The notes below the pieces were generated by a model that was not told the origin of the DNA, searched no databases, and was given only the letters and a program-made list of their open reading frames with translations. DNA of 64,000 bases from Apoda limacodes (Eukaryota; Arthropoda; Insecta; Lepidoptera; Limacodidae), in NCBI GenBank assembly GCA_946406115.1, contig OX291561.1, positions 8,610,273 through 8,674,272 on the forward strand. Direction: 5' to 3'. Position 1 is the stretch's first letter, and the number at the start of each line of letters is the position of its first letter. Below, piece after piece: positions 11,371 through 25,400 of the stretch. The position numbers and the translations under genes are program-made.

Positions 11371-11960
11371 TTCTGACGAATACATTTACTAAAACCATTT
11401 TAATAGAACTGTGCAAGAATAAAGTGTTTAGGTTTTTTTAATAGTATGAGAAAACAAAACTTTCACTCACTATTCTCAGATAATAATTATAGGTATGTAC
11501 ATTAAATTCCGAGGTTCATTGTTTTTGCTTCTGCTGCCTGCAGGAATTCAAGGTACCTCGTTTTTTTTCTATATTCAACACATACACATAGGCAAAGACT
11601 CCACCGTAGAAAACAATGGAGCAAGAACGAACGCGTTAAGACAACGAAAGATCCTTAGTAGGTCCATTTTTAACACTTTCTACTTGCACAATTCAAATTA
11701 AATAAATATGTATTGAATAAACCGACAGCTGAGTACCTACGTACGCGTATAATGCAAAACATGGAATAACACAATTTTTAACAGCATCTTCCATTCCTAA
11801 AACGTCATTCATAAACATCCGGCCATCGGCTGCATGGCATCTCGAAGGAGTCGAAGGATGACATAATAAAGTATTATCTTTGAAAGTTCATTGTAGAAGA
11901 AAAACAGAAATAAAGTAAAAAGAGATAGATTTATGGTTTCTAACAAGAGAGAGCAAGACC
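11371..11960. repeat. Dispersed repeat B, copy 1 (~590 bp)
   Basis: It is similar over most of its length to 55690-56275 in the same orientation. Shared phrases include CATTTTAATAGAAC, GTATGAGAAAACAAAAC, AGACTCCACCGTAGAAAA and ACATAATAAAGTATTATC, and the end near CTAACAAGAGAGAGC. There is no long ORF and no clear terminal repeat, so the class is unknown. Confidence 0.85.
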
Positions 11961-12284
11961 CATATATACTTATGCAGGAATTTCTTATTTAGGCGGTTTA
12001 TAACAGGATGCACATTTATTTTTATTATGTTGTCACTTCTGAGGAATAGTTAACTTTCTGCTTCTGCAAGACAATTGACGAGTTATCTAGTCATAGATAT
12101 GACCCAGGTTTAGTTATTTAGCTAGTTATTTATTTAACCCTGAATCTTCCGCAAGTCGGCCTAAGTAATCATTAAGAGACTCTGAGTGCGGCAGTTAGTC
12201 TTGTATGGGGATCTTCGAGAAAGAAGTTATTAGATTTCTGAAGGGTAGCCAAGCGCGGGTGATACTTATGGTGTTGCTAGCTTT

Positions 12285-12350
12285 CATAGGCTACTCTGAC
12301 CGCTTACCATCAGGCGGACCGTAAGTTTGTTTGCTATCTTAGTGGTAAAA
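12285..12350 (-). repeat. Dispersed repeat C, copy 2 (reverse)
   Basis: CTCTGACCGCTTACCATCAG then GCGGACCG is the reverse complement of the core at 7825-7850 and 21540-21565. It ends in an AT microsatellite at about 12351-12366. Confidence 0.75.
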
Positions 12351-12767
12351 ATATATATATATATATAAGTTTTACTTGCAATCACACACAAAACTAAAAA
12401 CAATTTAATTATCATTATTAATTTACCTACCCTTTTCAAATGAATTTTTAGAACAATCATTGTACTCAGAAGAAAATTTACATTTTTATAATTATATTTA
12501 TTTCCTTCGAGAACCATAATCTAAACTACTCACTTCTGTAGGAAGAACACAGATCAAAGAGACTCCAAAAACCGCCAACCCCGAACACACTTTATACCTT
12601 TCGCACTATTTTTCTATTTTATTTAAGTTTGTACTGTAATCATCTTGTGATTGCTTTGTGATTAATTCAAACACCATTTGTTGATCATATAATAAAAAAT
12701 GCGATTTTTCAGCTTGCAAGTGTTTTTATTTATACTATACAATAAATAAATAAATAAAAAAAAACCT

Positions 12768-12970
12768 GGGCTGGCCACGTCTGTCGGAAGAGGACCAATA
12801 GCCGATGAAGCAGACGTGTCCTAGAGTGGAGACCGCTTATGGGAAGGCGAAGCATGGGGCGCCCTCCAGCCCGGTGGACCGACGTCCTTAAAAGGGTGGC
12901 TGGTGGTATGTAGATGCGGAAGGCAGAAAACCAGGAGAAATGGCGCGCCATAGATGAGGCTTATGGTAAG
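12768..12970 (+). pseudogene. LINE ORF C-terminal tail remnant
   Basis: The plus-strand frame reads WAGHVCRK, then RRVLEWRPLMGRRSMGRPPA, RWTDVLKRVAGG and KAENQEKWRAIDEAY, with internal stops. This is the C-terminal tail of the RTE-like LINE ORF in Lepidoptera (GRP..RWTDDL...W....W). It is truncated on both sides. It is also opposite in orientation to the remnant at 656-1550. Confidence 0.75.
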
Positions 12971-13418
12971 TGGTTTAATTAATAAAATTTGATCTGTCAA
13001 AAGTGTCGAGTCTACTTCACCTCCCCTATTAGCGGCTACGCCGTCTTCTGAACCACAGTGTCATGTTACCACCTTTTTTTTATATCGATGGTAGTAGACC
13101 GCACCGTATCGAAGATGTAATGCTCGCGTGTTCAACCTAAATTTTTTAGCGAACAAAACGTATTTCCTAGTGCTTAATAAATAATAGACATTAGAGACAA
13201 ATAAAAAAATGTTGTGTAGGTACTGCTAATTTTGTGTTGATTTTTAAAATTCAGTTATAATGAATGAATTACTGTATTCATGGTTCTTGTATTGTGTAGA
13301 CCTATATACACTTTTTGTGCATGGATAAAGAAGTTAAATTCGTCAAAGGAAGTAGGTATATTTTAACATGTATTAAACAAAACTAAATTAACATACGTAA
13401 AATATCGAAAAGCATTTC

Positions 13419-16400
13419 TCAATTTTTTGCATCAGCTTTTATTGAATCAAAGGTCACGAAACTCCATCTATGCTCGATAGAGGCTCCAACCCCTGTTGTC
13501 TTTCGACAAAAAACATCACTGTACTTATCTAAGATATCATTCACTGTTGCCTGGGTAGCTGTGGGTACCATAGATCTGACGTAAGATACTAGATAGTCTA
13601 AAGAAGCTCCCAAAGGATGTACCAATAGGAAAGCTGTCAAAATGCTGATGAGTTTGGCTTCGGACGGTAGCACGCTTGGTCCAGATGTGATAACTTTTGA
13701 ATCACTTGGAGTTAGTGGCGGAGGTTCTGGTTTAGTAAGCATGGATAGTTTAGGAGCCATGGATGGTAACGGAGTCTTTGCAAAGGATGGTATCGGCGGT
13801 GGCGGCGGCAATGGTGGGTAGACCTAAAAACAGAAATTTATCAATGGAATGAGTGTCGTTCTTGTAGTTAAAACGAAAAAATAACAATTGTTTATACTAC
13901 GTACATGTTTATTAGTACCCTGTAGAGCTTGTTGAGCGATGAAATGTGCTTTGAACATTTCGAACTTGCGCTCAACTTCTTCTTTAGCGAGGAAAGCTTC
14001 GTTTTTGTAGCCTTCGAGTTCAAAAGTTAAATTCTCATTCTTTGTCTGGAAAATTAGAAAGCATATAGTTAAATACAATATTATGTTTAAATATGTATTA
14101 TATTCTATTTACCTTAAGTTCTTCATATTTATCTTCAGGAACCATTTTTTTCCCAATTTTATCGCATGCTTCATCATCGAATATCATATTGAATTCTTCT
14201 TTGAAACTGTCGACATCCTGAAAACAAATTCAGCTTATTAACATTTAATTTATGAAGATAATTAAGAATCATAAGAAGAAAATCGGGTTAGGTAGCAGGT
14301 TAATCAATAAATTGTACTGTCAAGAAACTTGAAGTTATTTACATTTTTTATGTAACAGGGTTGTAAGAATTATTATTATTACAGCTATAGCTGCTTCAAC
14401 TCCCATTTCAGCTTCAGTTCATTCAACTACTTTAGCAACTGCTGGGGTTTATTTATTAATTCGTTTTCCAATATTTTATTTTTTAATATATAATATGATA
14501 TAAAATCAGAAATGTTAATTTTATATATTAATTTTATATTAATACTATTTTCGTTTTACGATTGAAGCTAGCATGTAATATCAATTTTACAAGAATGCAA
14601 AAACAACAGATTTCTACCTTCTTCGGTAGAAAAAACAGAGCCCATTAAAGGTCGGACGACAGACAGCGTCGGTTTAGTAATAAAGCCCTTATAAATAATT
14701 AGGGCCGTCGGCACACTTTTGGTACGGAACATTAAAAATGGGGAGTAAAGGACGAATAAAAAAAAAGATATCCCTAACGAAGGATCTGAAATTACGCCAA
14801 CACATTAAAAAAGAAAATTTGACATTAAGTTCCTGATTACCAAGATGCTCCGCTTCCAGAAATAAGGCTTCAACTATAACTTCAGCAACGTTAACTTACC
14901 TCATTTCTAAACAATTTAAAAAATCAATTGAATATTGAGGCTTTAACATTTCCCTTTTTCTTCTTATTTTGCCGACAAAGTGCTGTCAAGGTTACCGCTC
15001 TCAAACTGCAGCTATTGTTGATTCTTAATGCTTAAACAACTTACGCTTTCATGTGGTATTTTTGTTGATACATGTTTACGACTATTCGCTGAGATTATTA
15101 ATGATACCACATAGGACAAAGCCAAAGGTTTCTTCCAGTTTATATTAATAGAGTAACAGTTCGAAAAGTCTTGCTTATTTCTGAGTCACTAATTAGTCAC
15201 ATATTTAATATAATTCACATGGGCCATGGTTGTTATAACCATCTCATATCCGAGAAAATTTTGACTTGTATGATGTGAATTAGATCTTACTTACTTGGAT
15301 GATGCACTGATGGTCAGTGTCTGCCAACGGAAGGAGTAAGTCATCTCTACATATTTACTTTGTACCTAGTTTATTAAGTATGTAAGTTTTTCAATACGTT
15401 GATGACCTTACTTACGAGTTTCGAATACAAGTGCATAAAACATAACTACTACTAAACTTACCAAAAGTAAGTATCTTCTAATTTGTTTAGCTGCCGAATC
15501 CTCCAAGGCCAGCACTGTATTTTATGGCTAAAATTACTTAGTAATAAGAAATAGTCCCATTCAAGTATGAACCATAAAACCAAAAGAAAAAAATGTTACG
15601 TTACCAAGATAAAATATTGAAAAATTTAACTACTAGTTTTACTGGAATCAAATAAAAACCTGTTGCTCGAAATACAAAGTAATAAATAAAAAATCGTAAA
15701 ACATGATATATTGCAACAAAATTTTCTGACCTTGGGTTATTGTAAGTTTACACCATTTCAATATGGTGAATGTAGTTTTGATTTTTAACTACCGGGTCAA
15801 AAAAGTTGTGCAACAAACTTTATTCAAATTTATTGACTTTCTTATGTTTTTATGTCAGTTCATTTCAGGACTACCTGATGTAATACTGGACGTACCTCAG
15901 ACATTTTCAGCCATATTTCGATATTACGGCGTTGCTGTTTGTTGAAGTGATCTGACACGCGTTGGTGTTTTGCTGCCATGAAAATTTTCACTACCTGCTC
16001 GACTGTTGTTAACAAACAGAAATTTAAAACGACAAAGACATTTTATATTCTTTGTAACCAACAATGGTTCTGAAGAAATTAGTAGACAGGCAAGTACTAC
16101 TTTTGATTTACATATTTCAATTTGACATATTTTTTCCTACTTGTGAATGGTTACCAGCAAAATATAAAATGTCATCAAGTAAGAAAAATATATGTGAAAT
16201 CAGAGAATGTAGTAAGATATCTTTAAAACAAAAATCAAAGAACAATAATTTAAATAGGCTCTCGCGGTTTGCTCTGTTTTTGGTGTCCAATTTTTGAGGG
16301 TGACAAATATGAATAATAATGACTTTAGCTAAAATATCTGTAGCTAAAAAATTGTTAACATACTAAAAAGTAAAAAAAAAAAATCGTATACACAGGATTA

Positions 16401-19400
16401 TTGAGCCAATAAAGATTGCTACAATAAAGGACATAATATGTAGAAGTTTTCCATTATTTCGTGTTTAAATCAAAAGAGCTAGGTAACAACACATGATTAT
16501 CACGCAACACACTTGAGAAACTTTATTTCGTAATTACAATTGATGCGGGATGATTTTTATGCACTTTCATACCATTCTCTCTATTTCACAAAACAGTTTT
16601 ATCAGTGAATGCTAATTTAGGCAATGAATAAAGAGAAAGTTTGAAGAACAAGTAGTAACAAAGGAGAATGGGCAATATAGGAACGTTGGTCTACCTACAA
16701 CAACAATAAATATAATATGTTATTAGAAAACTTATTGATGGTACTTAATTTTATAATATACAAAGCTAGAGAACCACTCACTGACTGACATAATTGTTCT
16801 CCCGGAGTCTGAATGTGAATTCAATGAAGTGAATATAATGTAGTGGGGGTTTGATCTACATGGTACCAGGAGTGTGAGAAAACTGCCAGATGTTCAAAAT
16901 CTGCTCCTAACTAGCGCGTCAGGGTGCAGCCCGCCTAAACTATGGCATTTCAAGGCATACTTTTTTATCGATGTGAACCTACACCCTGGTCCAAATCGAT
17001 CACCGGTGAAAAAAATACAAAATGGCGAAAAACAACATTGCCGCCATAAAAACATTCAACGATGCATATCTCGAAAACTATTTGCTATAGGAGAGAGGTG
17101 CCCAAACAAATGTTGTAAAGAGAACAAAAGAACAACTGCCCGACGAAAAAAAAAAACTAGATGGCGGATTTTAAATAACGGTCGAAAAAATGTGAACAAA
17201 TTTTTTATACGGTCATTTTTGGGGTCGCTGATACAAAATATGAAGTTAATTTTTTAATGTTCCACAATTTCAAGATGGCCGCCATAGTGGTGTTTTATTG
17301 GAGCCTATTGTTCTCCTAGAATGAGTCTCCAGGGGTGAAAATTATATTCGGGGGGTTTGATCGAAATGGTCTCGTGAGTATGGGAAAACTTTCAGATCTT
17401 CAAAATGGCGGAAAACAACATGGCCGCCAAACAAAACATTAAATTCAACGTAGGATTGTAAAGGGCAATAAGGACCAACTGCCTGGTGGAAAAAAATTCA
17501 AGATGGCGGTCGAAAATATTTGTTCACCGATCCGGCTGAATCTTTGCGTCTAAGGTTTTAGGGGTCGCTGACACTAAATATTGAGTCGAATTTTTGATTT
17601 TCAAAAATTTCAAGATGGCCGCTATAGTGATGTTTTATTGAAGCCTATTCTTCTCCCAGAACGAGGGTTTGATCGAAATGGTCCCGTGAGGATGGGAAAA
17701 CTTCCAGATCGTCGAAATCTGATCTTCATCAGGAACATTACACCACAAAGATCACTTAAAAAATAGTTTTACTAAATGGACACAGTGTTGTTGGCAGTGG
17801 GGTCGAGACATATTTCACTCAAAGCGGAATAGAACGATTCTAATGAACTCGGATTAAAGTAGCAGCACTCTAAACTAAAGTCCATTCAAATAAAAGACCG
17901 TCCATTGGGACAATTTCGTCAATTTGAATAAGTCGTACCGTGTGCAAATGTAAAAATAGGGCATAACTATGGTGTCGCTTTTGTAGCTGCAGCCAATAAC
18001 TTAAGTATTGCACTGTCGTTCTATGATTTTTTGAATTTTATGCCTTTATAAAAAAAAATAGTACTCACTTAAAGCTATTTTTATTCCGTTTTTATTGTGT
18101 TGGTAGACCGATTCGCCAATTCTCCTTTCGTAAAATCTAGTTTGCCTAAATTAGCTTTTAGTTAACAGCTTTTAGTACACTAACCACCATGTTGTAAACA
18201 ATAGTCTGGATCGTTTTCGCAATACCTTAACTCGAAATTAGATAAAAATATCACTCGTTAAAGTTTCATCAAAAAACGGTGATCACCCTTTAATTGACTT
18301 TTTTTACAAGTCAGTTTGAAGTTACGTTATTTGTCTTGAGAAAGCACGTCAAGTCAGCAACTCTTCTACCATCGATCTGTGTTAAAAGAGAGCAGCAACG
18401 GCAAATCAGCAACACTCGGCTATAAACGTGGAATGTGTAAAAATAGACAATTTATTTCCTGTAACTAGCAGCATCACGATACCTCCAAAGGCTATTGAAC
18501 TCAGAAGGTCTCGTGCATTACTCATTTACTTTCTGGTAAATGAGGAATCACGATGTATCAGCAACTCTCGGCTACATGGTGTGTGGTGTGTATAGCTTGA
18601 TTTTGTAACTACTTCTAGTAGAATCACAACGAACTAGCGATTCCAGCTAAAGTCTGTAATATATAGTTTGAATGTATTATTGGTTTCTGTAATACTAGTA
18701 TGACGGACCAGACTAAGCTTTATAGCACGGATGTGTGTAATGATCATAACTAATTTGTTCTTGAATTAGCAGAATCCCGACGCCTCAGCAAGTCCTGGTT
18801 ATGATGAGTGTGCATTTGTAATTTATTTTCTAGCATTAGTAGAATTACGACGACTCAGAGCTATTGTGAATAATGTGTGTAAACTTTGTTGGTGGACTAG
18901 TACGACATCAGCATACTTACGGTATGAATGTGTAAAATGCATTAGTATCTAATTAATTTTTTGAAACTAGTAGAATTACGACGGCTCAGCAACCCTAGTA
19001 GAAAGAGCGTAATGTGTAAATGCTATTTGTTGCAGTAAGGCAGGTTTATGATAAATGAGTAGTATGTACACGGAAAAAAAAGAGTTTCCAAGTTCTATTC
19101 CACCAAAGTAATTTGCATTCAGTCAAGAAATCCAACTATTTTGGACATATTTTGTTCACAGAAGGCAATATTATTTCCCAGAAAAAAAATCATTTTATCA
19201 ATCGAAATTGATAAACTTCTTTTCGTATGAACAAATTTTTTTTTAACCAAATAAATGTTCGTTTTTGATCAACCAAACTAATTTATTACCCTAAGACAGT
19301 TAATGTTCTTGTATAAAATAAATACATTTTTATATGCAACATTTTATTTTTCTTCGTTTGAAAAAAAAAATTATTTTGCTTTAATATAATTTATTTTGCG

Positions 19401-22400
19401 CCAAAATCATGGTTTTCTTAAATCTGCGACGTCACTTATTAAAAACTATATTTTTCGATGAAAATAATTGTATCTTAAATCAAAGCCAGTGAAATGTTCA
19501 GTTAAGATAATATTGTTTTGAATTAGAGAAAATAATAATTTTAACAGAATTTGTTAGATTCTTGACTCAAAATCTGATATTTTATGCTAAAACTATTATT
19601 TTAGTCGAAACAAATAAAATACCTGCTTTAAAATATTAAACATTTTCGTTAAAATTAATCAACTAGTATCCCTTTGAACGAATTTTCTTTTCGTTTAAGT
19701 AAATACTTGCATTTTCAAAATTGAATGAATCTCATCACTGTCCTTCATAGGATTTCGTGTTGGCTTTTAATTTTAAATAATTGTTTATTGTAGGGTTTTG
19801 TGCGTCAAATTAGTATCAGTTTATGCGAGAAACCTACAGTTAATTATTTTCTGAGAATTGTAAAGCTTGTAGCGGATCATATCATACCGCTACAAGCAAG
19901 GCTGACGTCACGCGTCCTACATCGCGCTATCAAAGTTTTTTCTGTCCATGAGTATATATAGAAAACCGAACAGAATGATAAGTGGACCATGGCGGTCCCC
20001 AGGCATAACACCTCGCCTGGCAGGAGATCTCCTCTTTGCCGCCGCACCATAAGCATCCAGCAAATTCGTCTATCAGAAACGATAAGCGAAGTTAAGCAAC
20101 GTCGACCGTGGTCAGTATTTGGATGGGTGACCGCTTTTCTTCCATGTTTAAGAAGGAACGTTAAATAGTCATAACAATTATAATTAAACATAACGCTGTA
20201 TAATCAGCTAAAGGCGAGAATAGCTACCTTAGCTCGACAAAGTCCATATAAAGGCAGTGCGGGTAGACTGCCTATATGGCCCAAGCCTCCAGAAAAAGAG
20301 GCCTGTGCCTCTGCAGTAGGGCACTACTAGCTCGACAACGTCCGCTAAGACACACTAAGGTAGACTGACTCTATATGGCCCAAGCCTCCAGAAAAGAGGC
20401 GTAGGGCTTTTTAAAAAAACTTTATTTAATCTTGACGGTTAACTATGTCATTTTGGACCGAAACATTTTTTGTTTTAAACTAAAATATAATGTTATTAAT
20501 TTAAGAGCTGATGTAGTCTAGTTAAGAGCACTATTCTCTTGTGTGAACTAGACATTTCTTCCGTGCAATAAAGCACGAAGTTCTACGCCCAAGAAAACTA
20601 AGTGTTTCAAATAAAGAAGCATATTTTTCTTCAATGAATTAAATATTGTTTCAAATTGATAGAGTTTTATTTACTGGTTCAATGAAATTTGATCTTGTGA
20701 TAACTTCATATTATTTTAAATATTTAAGAGAAATAATATCTTAGATGAAGTAAATATTCGTTGGTGCATATATGAAACGATATTCTCTTGGCTCAACTAA
20801 TTCTTTTTTACCGTGTATATGTAATTAATTTTCTGGCACTAGTAAAATAGAGATGAATCAGTAACTCTCAACTATCGTGTAAAATTATATGACCATTATT
20901 TGCTAAACTAAATTACATCAACCACTTACGGGTGTAGGTGTGTAAAGTGCATTAGTAATTTGTTTTCTGGAACTAGTAGAATCACGACGGCTCAGCAACT
21001 CCTGGTGGGAATGTGTATCGTGTCTCTGCTAGTCCGGGAAAATAAATTGCATTAATTTGTTTTCCGGAACTAGCAGAAACACAATAACTTATGAACTCCT
21101 TGCTTGACAAGCAGCCATTGATTTTCTAAATGTGTAGAGCAGAGCACTGGCTGATAACTTTTTTGACATACGTTGCACGGCGTACTTACGACTAGTTCCA
21201 ATTGAAACAAGTTTGACAACGTCGGCAATATTTAGACCAGTTGTTGGCTAAATAAGAATCCATAATAGATATCATAAATACAAGTTGATTCTAACGCAAG
21301 CCTTATAAGTCTGTCATTTTTTGAAGTTTATTTTTTGCTGTTTATTAAATATACTTTTGTATAAATGTATGTATGCATATCTTTAGGGTTTTTATTCCCA
21401 GAAGGGGGTATCCAGTGGCTAGATACACCCACATAATATTATAGGGGATAGCCTTTTTATAACAACCACTTTAGTATTGCGTGGCTAGGGGGTGAGCCTG
21501 GGGCTGATGCAGTGTTACTTTTTTTTATTTTTTTACACGGTCCGCCTGATGGTAAGCGGTCACCGTGGCCTATGGACGCTTGTAACACCAAGGGTAACAC
21601 TCGCGCGTTGCCGACCCTTCAATACCCCAAACTGTAATCCTTAGAGAAAACCTTATCTGGACTAAGGTAGTGTATTCCATTTGTCATAAATTACTAGCTT
21701 TAAAATAATAAACAGTTAAATAAAAGACCAGGGACTGAATAATATACCCCCTATGGTTTTTTATCAATGAAATGGTACAGGTATGGTGTATGAAATACCT
21801 TCAGACGATTTTAAGTGGTTCAAAATACCTTGGGTACTGTTGGTTTCCTCAAAATCAGCACTGACATGAACACGCTGCGTGAGCTTAATTTTTCAAAGAA
21901 TACTGATATGTTATTTATTTATCACTTACATTGCAATAGTATTAGCGTGTATTTTTCTTTCATAGAGCTCTTCATGTTCATAAATTCTTCATCCAGTTGC
22001 ATTTTCTCATTGAACAGTCTTCGAACTTGGTTATTGACGGTTTGGATTAGAGAATAGAAAGTGTTTGCATTTTTTTTGTTGCATTCGCCACGCTCTAACC
22101 ATGTTGCTAATATCTACAACAAAACAATATTGTTGTTTTAAATTCTAAACTTTTTGTTAATACATATCTTGGGTTACAGAATTGCTTTCTACCCGACTGC
22201 GAAAGCAAAGGCAGGCTTGGGTTTTAAGTAAGGCTCGACCGAGATCTCGGTCTCGGTCTCGGTCTCGGCATTCTCGGCTACAAATCCAACCGAGAAATTT
22301 GTCTCGGTTCTCGGCTAATTATTGCCGAGGTTCTCGGTCAGGTCCGAGATTGTAACTTTGTTCGGATCGGCATTCAAATTTTACCGCGCATGGCCACGCG

Positions 22401-25400
22401 CCGCATCGCGAAGTCGATTGGTGTAAGTACGTGAGAGAGCTGAATTGTGATTGGTTGAAGTCCCGGCTGCGCTTTTTCAAGATGTCGAAACTCGGTGGAA
22501 TAGCACTTACCTACTTAATGATGGAACGACTGCTTGAGCAAAAAAAATTTTTGAACCTATACCGTATTGAAAAATGACGCATACTAGAAATTAACAGTGA
22601 TGAATGGAATTTCATGAAAGATATAGTGAACGTTTTGCAATGCTTTTACAAATTCACGTTGGATATCTCTTCCTACTCGTCCTGTGTTTCAGTGGTAATG
22701 TTTAATGGTAAATTGGCGCCAACACAAAACATTCAGTCCTTTAATGGCCAGGAAGATGATAATAAAAATCACGCAGAGACGATGAAGAGCAAGCTACTGG
22801 ATGCACTTAATGTTTAAAGTTTTTTGCCACTAGTTACTGCAACACTGATCGATCTACGGTTTAAAACTAAATATCTAACTGAAAGCGAAGTTAACTTCAC
22901 CAAGCTTCATATTATCGAAACTCTCGCTATAAATGAAAATGTAGGATCAGATTATCTGCGCCGCCTACTAGCGTAGCAAGTAAACAACTGTTTAGCAAAG
23001 CTGGACAATTGTATGACGAGAGGCGACACTCTTTGAAGAGCGAAAATGCCGAAAAATTGCTTGTTTTATGTTATAATATAATGTTATTTAACTTTGATTA
23101 TTAAAACAGTTCATTTTGTTAAACAATTAGTATTGTATTAAAAATTTAACAGTATTAAAAAAAATTTTTTACACGCTTTGTCTATTCTCGTTCTCGGTTC
23201 TCGGTCTCGGTCGAGATATTATTTTATTCTCGTTCTCGGTCTCGGTCTCGGCCGAGAACGAAAAACCCATCTCGGTCGAGCCTTAGTTTTTTAGCGATAT
23301 ATAACACATATTAATATGGTTAGTGTAATAAATACGGTGTCTATACATATCATGTTTTAACTCAACTGTGTAAACGACTCACACTTGACGTATTCAAGTA
23401 GCCTATTTCCGTTCGCGGGACCAAACTATCTCCATGCCATATTTCATCTTAATTGTTACGGCGGTTTAAACATGAAGAGGTAACAGACAGGAAGACTAAC
23501 AGAGTTACTTTTACCTTTATAATATTAGTATGGATTATTATTAAAAGGAGCCCACGACAAAATCCTCAAAAGACAATATTAACTTACTGGTGCAGCTTCT
23601 GCAAACTTATCCTCATTTTTAATCTTTTCAATAACAGCAGAAAGACTTGTGGGAGTCAGAGGTTCTATTCTTGGTGGTGTGCGATCTCGCTTACCTCGCT
23701 CATATTCAATTTGATCTTCACGGTTCTAGAAAAAATAACTGTCTTTAAAACTAAGTTGAGCACTAGACAGAAATAAAGCCGGCTACTCACACACCTACCG
23801 CACAGACAATATAGAGTACACAACGGGCAGAGCAATCTAGGACGCCTCTCTGCTTACATGCCCGCCGTTCAGTGTGAGAGTGAAGTAAGAAAAGATAAGT
23901 GACTTGATGATGAAGTTAATACTCTCGATACACTTAAGCAAATGGAATGGTATGGCAATAGTTTTAACTGCTTCTATTACAAAAAAAAACAAAAGGAAGT
24001 ACTGGGTTAAGAAATAGGTACTGAAACAAAAAAAATTGCCACATAAACGTCATGCAAGAACTAGTAGTAGATGATTTTTAAAACTGTTTAATACTTTATG
24101 TCCTTTATTTTCCATTTTTTTATTCGTAATCACCACAATGCTCTTCCCCAAATACCCAATATGTACAAAACTGAGGAAAAAATTGCTTATCCGAGAATAA
24201 ATAAGTAAGTTGGAGATGGCATAACTGCTAAGAGTGGCCACTTTTAGCAGATATACCATCTACAACACAGATATGTATATTATAATAACAAAAGTTCTAA
24301 AAATAGCTTATAACTAGTTTCATATTTCGTTTGAAGTTTTTAAAATACACTAACTCTACGAACAGTAAATGAAAAATATCCAATGACAGCACTAGTGAAC
24401 CGCAGGGATGGCCCTAACCGAGCTACACATGCAAGTGGTGGGGTGGCAGAGACTGACCAAGGCAGCTACCTTGGTATTCAGGGGGTTAGAAGACTCAGGA
24501 AATTGCCCCTGCTTGCGCACACACATCACAATCACAGATTAAAAAGGGTATTACATGTCATTCTTTTATAAACCGGTTTTTTTTTTTTGCAATCTTTATT
24601 GCTGTAAAATCTAACCTATAACAATATTTTTTATTTCATCACTAATAATTATCAATTTTAATTATTAAAAATATTAGCATAATTCAAAATAGCAAAACAA
24701 AGAACTAATTTGAGTTTAATTGTGACATCAAACACTACAACAACAAACATATTAGCAGGTGCAAATCTTATTGTATTCATACACTTAGTACAATACAATA
24801 CTAATACAGTAATGTTTGTTTTTTTAGCTTTAAAAAGGTCATATGTAACAACATTGTGTTTTAACGTGTTTTTTTTTGTTTGAGTCCCCTTGATCAGTTT
24901 GATCTTGATCTTTGACTTCCTAGAAGGAAAGCTTTCAACTGTTTATAGTTATTCCTATAAAAATATTGAAACTTCATCTCCTATTTTGCCCTCCTCCCTT
25001 TAGGGGATGAATTTAGTAAAATCCTTTCTTAGTACATAATTCATCTTCCCTATTATCCCTAGTCATCCCAACCTCTACACCCTAGACTGTCCTTGTGGCC
25101 AGCATGTGAGTAAATGGCTAATAAAGGAAACTAATCATACTTACCAATGCATAATCAATAAATAGAGTATTTGCTTCATTATCTGACTGGTCAATATATT
25201 TGAAACGGTAACCTGTCAGACAGAATGAGAGCTCCACAGACTCTTGCTTCTCAAAGCGTATGTTATAGAATCCTTTTATAAGTGTTTTTATGTCAGTTAC
25301 AATCCCAAAACGTTGGAAAATTATATTTAAGATATTATGATTGACATCAATTGGCAATGCTCCTACAAATATAGTCCGACAACCAGGTGGCCTTTCTCTC

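Larger units (their letters stand above)
18350..21110. repeat. Degenerate ~70-bp satellite array, interrupted
   Basis: A core resembling GGAACTAGTAGAAT(C/T)ACGACG, then GCTCAGCAACTC and TGTGTAAA(G)TGCATTAGTAATTT, recurs. Copies occur near 18400, 18461, 18541, 18614, 18763, 18833, 18892 and 18963. After an insertion it resumes near 20838, 20907, 20972 and 21067. Spacings cluster at 60-75 bp or about twice that. The array lies in an ENOX intron and is interrupted by the TIR-bounded insertion at 19068-20816. Confidence 0.75.

Noticed and set aside
16874..17257. A 127-codon plus-strand ORF
   Set aside because: It lies in the degenerate tandem block, has no family motif, and its equivalent frame is broken in the neighbouring units.
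20085..20145. A functional 5S rRNA gene
   Set aside because: Only the promoter half is recognisable; the 5' part of 5S is missing and the 3' stem partner is degraded.
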